Numbered from the stretch's first letter, positions 1-5,300 are shown. The stretch is 5,300 bases of DNA from Thermoplasmatota archaeon (GCA_023475455.1 JAMCVR010000217.1:1-5300), one strand, 5' to 3'. Program-made: numbers and translations. Notes: generated from the letters alone by a model not told the origin.

Positions 1-36
1 TCGCTTCACCTTTCCTTTCGTGTTGGGGCAGCGCCG

Positions 37-126
37 CTAACGCGGCGTTTCCTCGTAATCGCGGATTTCGTCGCGGTCGGCGCGGCGCGCCGAGATGATC
101 CGCACCCTGATTTCCGTGGGCAGGGT
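37..126 (-). pseudogene. C-terminal remnant of a BrnT-like type II toxin gene
   Basis: Reading the minus strand from about 126 down to a TAG stop at 37-39 gives 29 residues, TLPTEIRVRIISARRADRDE followed by IRDYEETPR. The block R-I-I-S-A-R-R-A followed by charged residues and a YEE end is the characteristic C-terminus of BrnT, a RelE-fold ribonuclease toxin. A full BrnT is about 90 residues, so the N-terminal two thirds is missing. The homology stops where the RAYT left end begins (about 127), so the element or an associated deletion has removed the rest. Downstream on the same strand a purine-rich Shine-Dalgarno-like stretch (9-17) precedes a possible GTG start at 7-9. This is where a brnA antitoxin gene would be expected, outside the window. 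The call rests on motif recognition over a short stretch, so the family is likely but not certain. Confidence 0.6.
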
Positions 127-148
127 CGGAACAAATGGGGTCAGACAC

Positions 149-169
149 GATATTTGATATTTGATATTT
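149..169. repeat. Three tandem copies of the 7-mer GATATTT
   Basis: GATATTT occurs three times in a row at 149-155, 156-162 and 163-169. The internal second left end has only one partial copy (GATATAT, 271-277) at the equivalent place before the shared CCTATGATG. The expansion is therefore specific to the outer copy and probably arose by slippage. Confidence 0.9.
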
Positions 170-208
170 GCCCTATGATGGGCCATTCCTGTTCCGACCT
201 GAGCAGCC

Positions 209-286
209 ATGGCGCGCCTTCCCCGTTACGTCATCCCCGGCCAGCCGCGGAAAAAAACGGGGTCAGACACGATATATGTCCTATGA
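209..286 (+). pseudogene. 5' remnant of a RAYT transposase gene (first 13-14 codons)
   Basis: Positions 209-250 repeat the start of the intact transposase at 316-357 with three mismatches in 42 bases. Two are silent, and the third (CGG for CAG) lies at the breakpoint. The frame reads MARLPRYVIPGQPR, then leaves homology, runs through the second left end and stops at TGA 284-286, giving 25 codons. Upstream, the GGGGTCAGACACGATAT and CCTATGATG blocks (137-153, 172-180) match those before the intact gene (259-275, 280-288). This is the left end of a second element copy, broken right after codon 13 where the CGGAA terminus of the intact element begins. That pattern suggests one element landed in a relative, or that tandem copies collapsed. 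Confidence 0.8.
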
Positions 287-315
287 TGAATTTATCTCGT
301 CTCTGGTGAACATCC

Positions 316-1014
316 ATGGCGCGCCTTCCCCGTTACGTTATCCCCGGTCAGCCGCAGCACATCATCCAGCGCGGCAATAACCGGCAGATAATTTTTGCAG
401 CCGAGGCGGATTACCAGTTCTTTCGCGATGCGCTGGTCGAGGCGGCGGATAAGCACGGGCTGGCGATTCATGCGTATGTGTGGATGACGAATCACGTCCA
501 CCTGCTGGCGACGCCCGAGTTTGACGACAGCATCGGCAAGACCTTTCAGTCAGCGGGTCGGCGCTATGTGCAGTATTTCAATCACACCTACAAACGCAGC
601 GGGACATTGTGGGAGGGGCGCTACCGCGCGACGGTGGTGGACAGCGAGCGCTATCTGCTGACGCTGATGCGCTATATCGAACTGAATCCGGTCCGGGCGG
701 GCATGGCTGCAGCGCCTCAGGATTATCCATGGTCGAGCTATCGGCGCAATGCGCTGGGCGAGGGCGGGCCGAATGCGGATTGGCTGTCATCGCACGTGGA
801 ATACTCCAGATTGGGGCGGGATGATGCGGATAGGCAAAAGGCTTACCAGGCGCTATTCGCTGCGGCGATCGATCCGAGCGATCTGGCGGCAATCCGAGAC
901 TGCACGCACAAGGGCTGGGCGCTGGGCGGGGAGCGGTTCAGGGCTGAAATCGAGGCGCTGGGAAAGAGGCAGGCGGCGTCCAAGGGGGTGGGGCGGCCGC
1001 GGAAGCGAAAGTGA
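316..1014 (+). CDS. RAYT / IS200-like Y1 transposase (HUH endonuclease)
   Basis: This 232-residue protein belongs to the Y1 transposase superfamily (REP-associated tyrosine transposase group), which cuts and rejoins single-stranded DNA through a 5'-phosphotyrosine. The N-terminus PRYVIPGQPQHIIQRGNNRQ (5-24) is the usual family start. The metal-binding HUH motif is NHVHLL (59-64, H60 and H62). The conserved block RYIELNPVRAGM (119-130) carries Y120, the likely nucleophile, and is followed by PWSSYR (138-143). The tail GVGRPRKRK is basic and typical of RAYTs. All key residues are present, so the protein may be active. A GGTGA ribosome binding site (305-309) lies 6 bases before the ATG, and the remnant at 209 begins at the same codon, supporting this start. 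The gene converges on the PemK-like toxin gene with 32 bp between the stops. I saw no cognate REP hairpin array in the window. Confidence 0.95.
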   Translation: MARLPRYVIPGQPQHIIQRGNNRQIIFAAEADYQFFRDALVEAADKHGLAIHAYVWMTNHVHLLATPEFDDSIGKTFQSAGRRYVQYFNHTYKRSGTLWEGRYRATVVDSERYLLTLMRYIELNPVRAGMAAAPQDYPWSSYRRNALGEGGPNADWLSSHVEYSRLGRDDADRQKAYQALFAAAIDPSDLAAIRDCTHKGWALGGERFRAEIEALGKRQAASKGVGRPRKRK

Positions 1015-1046
1015 TCATGTCCCCTGTTCCGTTTCTGTTCAATGTG

Positions 1047-1373
1047 TTATCTGGCGATACCCAAAAACACCGCCAGACAACGACCGACTTCAAGCATTAC
1101 TTCATCACCGGCCGAACCAAATGCCTCACCTAGTTTGTCCCGCTTCACGGTCATGGCTTTATCCACCATCACCTGCGACGGCTTTTGCATGTTGTTTATC
1201 TTGTCTGGTTGAACGGTTACGCGAAACAACGGCGCATCAACCAACGTGCTCGACACAAGCAAGACGGTCACGGTTGCGTGCTCGTTGAATTGGTCGGACT
1301 GGATCACCAGGGCAGGTCTTGGCTTGCCAAAATCGCCTTGCATGGCGATGGTCACGAAGTTACCCCGATTCAT
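1047..1373 (-). CDS. PemK/MazF-family toxin (endoribonuclease)
   Basis: The 108-residue protein has the MazF/PemK fold signature. RGNFVTIAMQGDFGKPRPAL (3-22) gives the first strand and the conserved G-K-x-R-P-A-L loop. It is followed by the VTVLLVSSTL strand, and by QKPSQVMVDKAMTVKRDKLG and a C-terminal MLEVGRCLAVFLGI helix. Family members are sequence-specific mRNA interferases, usually about 105-115 residues, so this one is complete. It is the second gene of an operon: its ATG (1371-1373) overlaps the antitoxin TGA (1370-1372) as ATGA, implying translational coupling. The base composition is less GC-rich than the neighbouring recA-recX, consistent with acquisition as an accessory module. 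Function is assigned by family; cleavage specificity cannot be read from the sequence. Confidence 0.93.
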   Translation of the reverse strand: MNRGNFVTIAMQGDFGKPRPALVIQSDQFNEHATVTVLLVSSTLVDAPLFRVTVQPDKINNMQKPSQVMVDKAMTVKRDKLGEAFGSAGDEVMLEVGRCLAVFLGIAR

Positions 1374-1591
1374 ACTGTCCAGCCATCTGCATCGGACAAG
1401 GCTTGATCCATGAAATCCATCATTTCCACGTCTGCCATATCAGCCTGAGCGGCCAGTTTTGACTGACGTCGGCACTCTGCGGCAAAGCCTGGCCGCCTCG
1501 TATCCGGCACCCAGATTTGAATAGGACGAAGCCCGGCCATGCGTAGCGCATCACGCCGCTTTTGTACTCGTGCGGAAACAGGGGTGGCCAT
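1370..1591 (-). CDS. MazE-like antitoxin (DUF3018 family)
   Basis: The 73-residue protein matches the small antitoxin family that accompanies this PemK/MazF subgroup. The N-terminal RVQKRRDALRMAGLRPIQIW (8-27) is followed by VPDTRRPGF and an acidic, Asp-rich C-terminal helix ending DADGWTV. By family, the N-terminal part binds DNA and dimerises, and the C-terminal tail wraps the toxin to block its active site. GAGGAAAC (1598-1605 on the minus strand) is the ribosome binding site a few bases before the ATG, which supports this start. The gene comes first in the operon, the usual order for autorepressed antitoxin-toxin pairs, and overlaps the toxin gene by 4 bases. The operator-like repeats just upstream fit autoregulation. 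Confidence 0.9.
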   Translation of the reverse strand: MATPVSARVQKRRDALRMAGLRPIQIWVPDTRRPGFAAECRRQSKLAAQADMADVEMMDFMDQALSDADGWTV

Positions 1592-1612
1592 AGTAAAGTT
1601 TCCTCATTTCAA

Positions 1613-1652
1613 GTGTTACATGTAGCACCGTAACACGCAAAAACGTTACATG
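1613..1652 (-). promoter_or_regulatory. Putative autoregulated promoter/operator of the toxin-antitoxin operon
   Basis: GTGTTAC (1613-1619) and GTAACAC (1630-1636) form a perfect 7-bp inverted repeat around a 10-bp centre. A third half-site GTTACATG (1645-1652) repeats the GTTACATG at 1615-1622. The GTTAC/GTAAC cores start at 1615, 1630 and 1645, exactly 15 bp apart with alternating orientation. On the minus strand TTGCGT (1635-1640) and TAACAC (1613-1618), 16 bp apart, are a plausible but weak -35/-10 pair embedded in the repeats. Binding there would block transcription. The repeat pattern is directly visible; the binding protein (antitoxin or complex) is inferred. Confidence 0.6.
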
Positions 1653-1692
1653 CAACAGATGGGCGGTTAGGGTTGGGGTAGGCATCACCTGC

Positions 1693-2125
1693 TTATTCCG
1701 TTGCCTTCAAGGCCTTTTGAATGATTTTCAGGGCGAAGCCACGGCTTAGCATGAAGCGGATTTGTTTCGCTTTCTCGGCCGCATCGACTGGCGGGGTGCC
1801 GAATTTCTTCTGCCACACTTCGCGCGCGCGTTCGAGTTCGCTGTCGCGGTGGTCGCTCAATACCCCTTCAATGACGGGATCGGGTACGCCGCGCTGGCGC
1901 AGGTCGTAGGCGAGCTTGACGCTGCCGGCGCGGGCGCGGTGGTCGGCGACGTAGCTTTCGGCAAAACGGCGATCCGAGAGCCAGTTTTTTTCCTCGAATT
2001 CGTCGAGCAGCCGGGCGATGTCCGCGGCGGCGAATCCTGCTTGCCCGAGCTTGCGGGCGATCTCGGCGCGGCTGTGTTCGCGCCGCGCCAGCAGGCGCAG
2101 GGCGCGCTCGCGCAGGTCGCCGGGT

Positions 2126-2142
<17 letters not shown>
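1693..2142 (-). CDS. recX: RecX, regulator of RecA
   Basis: The 149-residue protein is RecX by sequence and by position. RecX binds in the groove of RecA filaments and modulates (usually inhibits) recombinase activity. Its helical repeats are visible: [20 protein letters not shown] near the N-terminus, the [20 protein letters not shown] block (about 48-67, with the characteristic D-x-R-F-A), and a C-terminal [20 protein letters not shown] repeat. Length is normal for the family. The ATG (2140-2142) lies inside the 3' end of recA, giving a 17-bp overlap. A GGGG just upstream within recA is the only Shine-Dalgarno-like sequence, so translation is probably coupled to recA. I saw no separate promoter. 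About 100 bp separate its stop from the antitoxin gene. Confidence 0.96.
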
Positions 2143-3169
<1,027 letters not shown>

Positions 3170-3231
3170 GGTTTCTGTCTCCTGGTCGGTCGTTGGGTAA
3201 AGGGCAGCCGGCGCAGCGTCTGCATGGAGGC

Positions 3232-3260
3232 AATGTAGGTTATATGTTTATGGATGTCAA
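3232..3260 (-). promoter_or_regulatory. sigma70-type promoter of recA
   Basis: On the minus strand a perfect -35 TTGACA (3255-3260) is followed after 17 bp by -10 TACATT (3232-3237). This gives an expected transcript start near 3225 and a leader of about 55 bases. The bases upstream of the -35 (3261-3300) are very AT-rich and could act as an UP element. I found no CTGT-N8-ACAG LexA box between 3170 and 3310, which is unusual for recA. Confidence 0.75.
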
Positions 3261-3267
3261 TATAAAA

Positions 3268-3297
3268 TATCACATAGATAAATAATATCATTTGATA
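3268..3297. promoter_or_regulatory. Two AT-rich dyads between the divergent recA and WYL promoters
   Basis: TATC-ACATA-GATA (3268-3280) and TATCA-TT-TGATA (3286-3297) are short inverted repeats about 17 bp apart centre to centre. They sit in the block between the -35 boxes of recA (3255-3260) and of the WYL gene (3300-3305). They could be operators for the WYL regulator or simply AT-rich promoter DNA. The dyads are seen; the function is inferred and chance occurrence in AT-rich sequence is possible. Confidence 0.35.
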
Positions 3298-3299
3298 GA

Positions 3300-3327
3300 T
3301 TGTATTCGGCTCGCGCCGCCCTATAAT
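3300..3327 (+). promoter_or_regulatory. Promoter of the WYL regulator (native copy)
   Basis: TTGTAT (3300-3305) and a perfect TATAAT (3322-3327) are separated by 16 bp, placing the transcript start near 3334 and the ribosome binding site GGAG (3349-3352) 8 bases before the ATG. The -10 lies inside the duplicated unit and the -35 just outside it, so only this copy has the native arrangement. Confidence 0.7.
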
Positions 3328-3360
3328 TTCGGGTACACGGGCTCGATCGGAGCAAGCGAT

Positions 3361-4017
3361 ATGATTCCAAAGGAAAAAATGCGCCTGGATGTGAAGTGGG
3401 CGACGCGCCAGCGGCTGCAGTACATCGAGATCATGGCCTGGTACGCCGGGGTGGTGACCCGCAGCGACGTCGCCCGCGCCTTCAGCCTGTCCGACCCGGC
3501 CGCGACCAAGGATCTCAAGCTCTACGGCAACCTGGCCCCCGGCAACCTCGTCTACAGCCACGGCGTGTTCGGCTTTGTGCCGGGCGCGGGCTTTGTCCCC
3601 GTGTTCGCCGACCTCGCGCCCGCCGTCGTGCTGCCCGTCATCGCCGCCAATCTGGCAGTGGCGAACGGACCGTACGGAGACGAACGGGTATACGGCCTGC
3701 CGACCGCTTCGCTGCCGCTGCCCGCGCGTTTGCCCAGCCCGCAGACCCTGGCGCAGATCACCCGTGCCATCCACGGCCGCCGCAAGCTGCGCGTCAGCTA
3801 CCGCTCCCTGTCCACGCGCGAGAGCGGCGCGGCGCGTGTGCTCGAGCCGCATACCCTGGTCAATACCGGGCTGCGCTGGCATGTGCGGGCGTATAGCGAG
3901 GACACCTGCGATTTCCGCGACTTCGTGCTGTCGCGCGTGATGGCGGCCGAGTGCCTGGATGCGCCCGCCGAATCCGGCGAGCAGTACGACGATGACTGGG
4001 CTCGCGCCGCCCTATAA
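3361..4017 (+). CDS. WYL-domain regulator, first copy, truncated by the tandem duplication
   Basis: From ATG 3361 this copy matches the full regulator for 213 residues (to W213, codon 3997-3999). It then reads five novel residues, ARAAL, out of the duplicated promoter region and stops at TAA 4015-4017, for 218 aa in total. The stop is formed by the start of the copied TATAAT box. It keeps the winged-helix N-terminus and the WYL domain (about 130-197) but lacks the entire C-terminal WCX region. It has the native promoter and the GGAG ribosome binding site, so it should be expressed. A product without WCX might bind DNA but be impaired in dimerisation or ligand response. It could be inactive, constitutive or interfere with the full-length protein. 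Confidence 0.85.
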   Translation: MIPKEKMRLDVKWATRQRLQYIEIMAWYAGVVTRSDVARAFSLSDPAATKDLKLYGNLAPGNLVYSHGVFGFVPGAGFVPVFADLAPAVVLPVIAANLAVANGPYGDERVYGLPTASLPLPARLPSPQTLAQITRAIHGRRKLRVSYRSLSTRESGAARVLEPHTLVNTGLRWHVRAYSEDTCDFRDFVLSRVMAAECLDAPAESGEQYDDDWARAAL

Positions 4018-4018
4018 T
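4013..4018 (+). promoter_or_regulatory. Duplicated -10 box with a replaced -35 region, upstream of the full-length WYL copy
   Basis: TATAAT recurs at 4013-4018, but the sequence upstream is now the coding end of copy 1. The native TTGTAT is replaced by GATGAC at the same distance. The best alternative -35 is ATGACT (3992-3997), with a 15-bp spacer and four of six consensus bases. The promoter is probably weakened, or the second copy depends on read-through from copy 1. Confidence 0.5.
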
Positions 4019-4051
4019 TTCGGGTACACGGGCTCGATCGGAGCAAGCGAT

Positions 4052-4942
4052 ATGATTCCAAAGGAAAAAATGCGCCTGGATGTGAAGTGGGCGACGCGCC
4101 AGCGGCTGCAGTACATCGAGATCATGGCCTGGTACGCCGGGGTGGTGACCCGCAGCGACGTCGCCCGCGCCTTCAGCCTGTCCGACCCGGCCGCGACCAA
4201 GGATCTCAAGCTCTACGGCAACCTGGCCCCCGGCAACCTCGTCTACAGCCACGGCGTGTTCGGCTTTGTGCCGGGCGCGGGCTTTGTCCCCGTGTTCGCC
4301 GACCTCGCGCCCGCCGTCGTGCTGCCCGTCATCGCCGCCAATCTGGCAGTGGCGAACGGACCGTACGGAGACGAACGGGTATACGGCCTGCCGACCGCTT
4401 CGCTGCCGCTGCCCGCGCGTTTGCCCAGCCCGCAGACCCTGGCGCAGATCACCCGTGCCATCCACGGCCGCCGCAAGCTGCGCGTCAGCTACCGCTCCCT
4501 GTCCACGCGCGAGAGCGGCGCGGCGCGTGTGCTCGAGCCGCATACCCTGGTCAATACCGGGCTGCGCTGGCATGTGCGGGCGTATAGCGAGGACACCTGC
4601 GATTTCCGCGACTTCGTGCTGTCGCGCGTGATGGCGGCCGAGTGCCTGGATGCGCCCGCCGAATCCGGCGAGCAGTACGACGATGACTGGGTGGAAACGG
4701 TGCGTCTTCAACTCGCCCCGCACAGCGGACTGGATGCGCCCAAACGCGAGAGCCTGCTGCTGGATTACGGTGCGAGCGGCGACGTCGTCGAGGTGAACGT
4801 GCGGCGCGCGCTGCTCGGCTACGTGTTGCAGCGCCTCAACGTCGACACCACGCCGGACCATACGCTGAACCCGAACGCCTATCAGCTGATGCTGCTGAAC
4901 CGCGACGAGATCGAGCCGTTCGCGGCGTGGGCTTTTAGCTAG
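4052..4942 (+). CDS. WYL-domain transcriptional regulator (wHTH-WYL-WCX, CapW/BrxR-like), full-length copy
   Basis: This 296-residue protein begins with a winged-helix domain (about 15-78; RQRLQYIEIMAWYAGVVTRS then DVARAFSLSDPAATKDLKLY and LAPGNLVY). The central WYL domain follows (about 130-197; RRKLRVSYRSLS, EPHTLVNTGLRWHVRAY, FRDFVLSRV), in which the name-giving W-Y-L is W173-H174-V175. The C-terminal WCX-type region (about 214-293) runs from WVETVRLQLAPHSGL to NRDEIEPFAAWAF. The start GLRWHVRAY/LAPGNLVY style and the total length fit the CapW/BrxR group, dimeric repressors found beside CBASS and BREX phage-defence operons. Other WYL proteins (PafBC, DriD) respond to single-stranded DNA. 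GGAG (4040-4043) lies 8 bases before ATG 4052, identical to copy 1. An upstream in-frame ATG at 3959 is an artefact of the junction. The gene ends directly at an insertion element, so any former target genes downstream are displaced or absent. Confidence 0.93.
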   Translation: MIPKEKMRLDVKWATRQRLQYIEIMAWYAGVVTRSDVARAFSLSDPAATKDLKLYGNLAPGNLVYSHGVFGFVPGAGFVPVFADLAPAVVLPVIAANLAVANGPYGDERVYGLPTASLPLPARLPSPQTLAQITRAIHGRRKLRVSYRSLSTRESGAARVLEPHTLVNTGLRWHVRAYSEDTCDFRDFVLSRVMAAECLDAPAESGEQYDDDWVETVRLQLAPHSGLDAPKRESLLLDYGASGDVVEVNVRRALLGYVLQRLNVDTTPDHTLNPNAYQLMLLNRDEIEPFAAWAFS

Positions 4943-5300
4943 CAGCCTGTCGGACTTGAAGCCGTGCTGCGAACGAGCAGACCGTTCCGATTCAAATTTG
5001 CACACTTTTTGATCATTTTCGGCTCCTCAATCCAGCATTTCACGCGCATTCCGCGCCTTTTTGCCCGGTTTCACGCCCGCTGGACGGATTGCGGGTGCAA
5101 TACGGCCAGCCGTTTCAAATTCCAGGCCAGACAGACCAGCGTCCATTCGTGGCCGACGTTGACCAAGCCCCGCAGCATGAACTGCCTGAACTTCATCACC
5201 GACTTGATGATGCCGAACACCGGTTCCACCGTCTGCTTGCGCAGTGCGTATTGCTTCTTGCCCGCCCGGGTCTTGAGCGTGTGCTTCATCGTGTCGGCCG
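4943..5300 (-). mobile_element. IS1182-like insertion sequence, 3' end (continues beyond the window)
   Basis: The transposase C-terminus is followed on the minus strand by about 130 bp of non-coding sequence reaching the WYL stop codon. The terminal stretch CAGCCTGTCGGACTTGAAG (4943-4961) looks like the end of an IS1182/IS5-type element and probably belongs to its inverted repeat. It abuts a CTAG at 4939-4942, which contains the WYL stop. The other end lies beyond 5300, so neither the inverted repeat pair nor a target duplication can be checked here. Nothing else is recognisable between 4943 and 5070. Confidence 0.6.
5071..5300 (-). CDS. IS1182-family transposase, C-terminal part (runs off the window)
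   Basis: The minus-strand frame is open from the right edge to TGA at 5071-5073. The block RKQTVEPVFGIIKSVMKFRQ followed by FMLRGLVNVGHEWTLVCLAWNLKRL is the conserved C-terminus of IS1182-family DDE transposases. It holds the T-V-E-P-V-F-G motif with the last acidic residue of the catalytic DDE triad, then the R-G-L-x-x-V-x-x-E-W motif. The frame is also open upstream of the Met at 5287-5289 (ADT-MKHTLKTRAGKKQYALRK), so that Met is internal and the true start lies outside. The catalytic Asp residues are not in the window, so activity cannot be judged. The gene points away from the window edge and converges on the WYL regulator. Confidence 0.87.
   Translation of the reverse strand, partial: ADTMKHTLKTRAGKKQYALRKQTVEPVFGIIKSVMKFRQFMLRGLVNVGHEWTLVCLAWNLKRLAVLHPQSVQRA

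Larger units (their letters stand above)
127..1031 (+). mobile_element. RAYT / IS200-like single-strand transposable element with duplicated left end
   Basis: The unit consists of a Y1 transposase gene flanked by short related ends. The left end has CGGAACA (127-133) followed by GGGGTCAGACACGATAT (137-153). The right end, read on the minus strand from 1031, has CGGAACA (1025-1031) followed by GGGGACATGATC. The two ends are therefore imperfect inverted copies of each other. A second left end lies inside, with CGGAA at 248-252 and GGGGTCAGACACGATAT again at 259-275. Upstream leaders of GGGGTCAG type are familiar in front of IS200-like/RAYT transposases of Proteobacteria. No target duplication is visible, as expected for HUH elements. 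The exact borders are inferred from the inverted repeats and from the point where brnT homology ends. Confidence 0.65.
3308..4691. repeat. Tandem direct duplication: two 693-bp copies, 691-bp period
   Basis: Copy 1 is 3308-4000 and copy 2 is 3999-4691. They share the two-base GG at the junction, and I can find no difference between them. Homology ends at 3307/3998 (c versus g) on the left and 4001/4692 (c versus t) on the right. The unit covers the -10 box, ribosome binding site and first 213 codons of the WYL regulator. The only microhomology at the breakpoints is GG, pointing to replication slippage or end joining rather than recombination between longer repeats. The absence of divergence implies a very recent event, or possibly an assembly error. 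Confidence 0.97.

Noticed and set aside
32..47. Hairpin CGCCGC-TAAC-GCGGCG over the brnT stop as terminator or REP element
   Set aside because: The stem is only 6 bp, has no following T-run in either direction, and lacks a recognisable REP signature such as a flanking GTAG, so I would not annotate it.
77..93. 17-bp palindrome TCGGCGCGGCGCGCCGA
   Set aside because: It lies within the brnT-like coding remnant over Arg/Ala codons in GC-rich sequence. No paired element or repeat elsewhere supports a regulatory role.
168..380. Plus-strand frame covering both RAYT left ends
   Set aside because: It is out of frame with the transposase and its sequence follows from the duplicated leader; no family features.
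749..1288. Plus-strand frame crossing from the RAYT gene into the toxin gene
   Set aside because: It overlaps two well-supported genes in other frames and has an Arg/Trp-rich translation with no recognisable domain.
3213..3223. Small hairpin GCAG-CGT-CTGC in the recA leader
   Set aside because: A 4-bp stem is too weak to claim an attenuator or regulatory RNA.
3959..4051. Upstream in-frame start for the second WYL copy (327 codons)
   Set aside because: The extension translates the duplication junction and the promoter region. Copy 1 and the ribosome binding site at 4040-4043 show that ATG 4052 is the true start.
3308..4691. Repeat region as a CRISPR array or prophage attachment duplication
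   Set aside because: It is a single duplication of a 691-bp coding unit, not short spaced repeats, and no integrase or phage genes are present.
3860..5005. Long minus-strand open frame (381 codons) opposite the WYL copy
   Set aside because: Shadow frame of a GC-rich gene. Its composition is Arg/Gly/Val/His-rich without a domain, and part of it recurs only because the underlying DNA is duplicated.

Overview
The window looks like a chromosomal segment of a high-GC betaproteobacterium. The main grounds are a RecA sequence of betaproteobacterial character (347 residues, [20 protein letters not shown] start), recX overlapping the end of recA, and accessory families common in the Rhodocyclales/Nitrosomonadales/Burkholderiales. 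The genus cannot be settled from the sequence alone.

Layout. Positions 1-126 hold the 3' end of a brnT-like toxin gene on the minus strand, cut off where a RAYT/IS200-like element begins (about 127-1031). That element carries a complete Y1 (HUH) transposase on the plus strand. In front of it is a degenerate second copy of its own left end, including the first codons of the transposase. Next comes a minus-strand toxin-antitoxin operon: a DUF3018/MazE-like antitoxin (1370-1591) overlapping a PemK/MazF-like toxin (1047-1373) by ATGA. A cluster of regularly spaced GTTAC half-sites lies upstream of the antitoxin. The conserved core is recA-recX (minus strand, 1693-3169), with a clear sigma70-type promoter in front of recA.

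Divergent from recA is a WYL-domain regulator of the wHTH-WYL-WCX architecture (CapW/BrxR-like). Most of this gene, together with its -10 box and ribosome binding site, has been duplicated head to tail with no difference I can see: repeat length 693 bp, period 691 bp. The result is a first copy truncated after W213 (218 aa) and a second full-length copy (296 aa). The second copy keeps the -10 box but has lost the native -35 box and the AT-rich upstream region. Directly at its stop codon begins an IS1182-like element, whose transposase C-terminus (minus strand) runs off the right edge.

How it fits together. RecA and RecX are the DNA-repair pair: RecX modulates RecA filaments. The WYL family includes regulators that respond to single-stranded DNA or nucleic-acid ligands and repressors of phage-defence operons. 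Its divergent placement on a shared AT-rich intergenic region containing two dyads, where I see no canonical LexA box, raises the hypothesis that it senses DNA damage or regulates recA. Alternatively it is the orphaned regulator of a defence locus lost or displaced by the IS element. The left half (truncated BrnT, RAYT, PemK/MazF module) is typical accessory material accumulated beside a conserved core.
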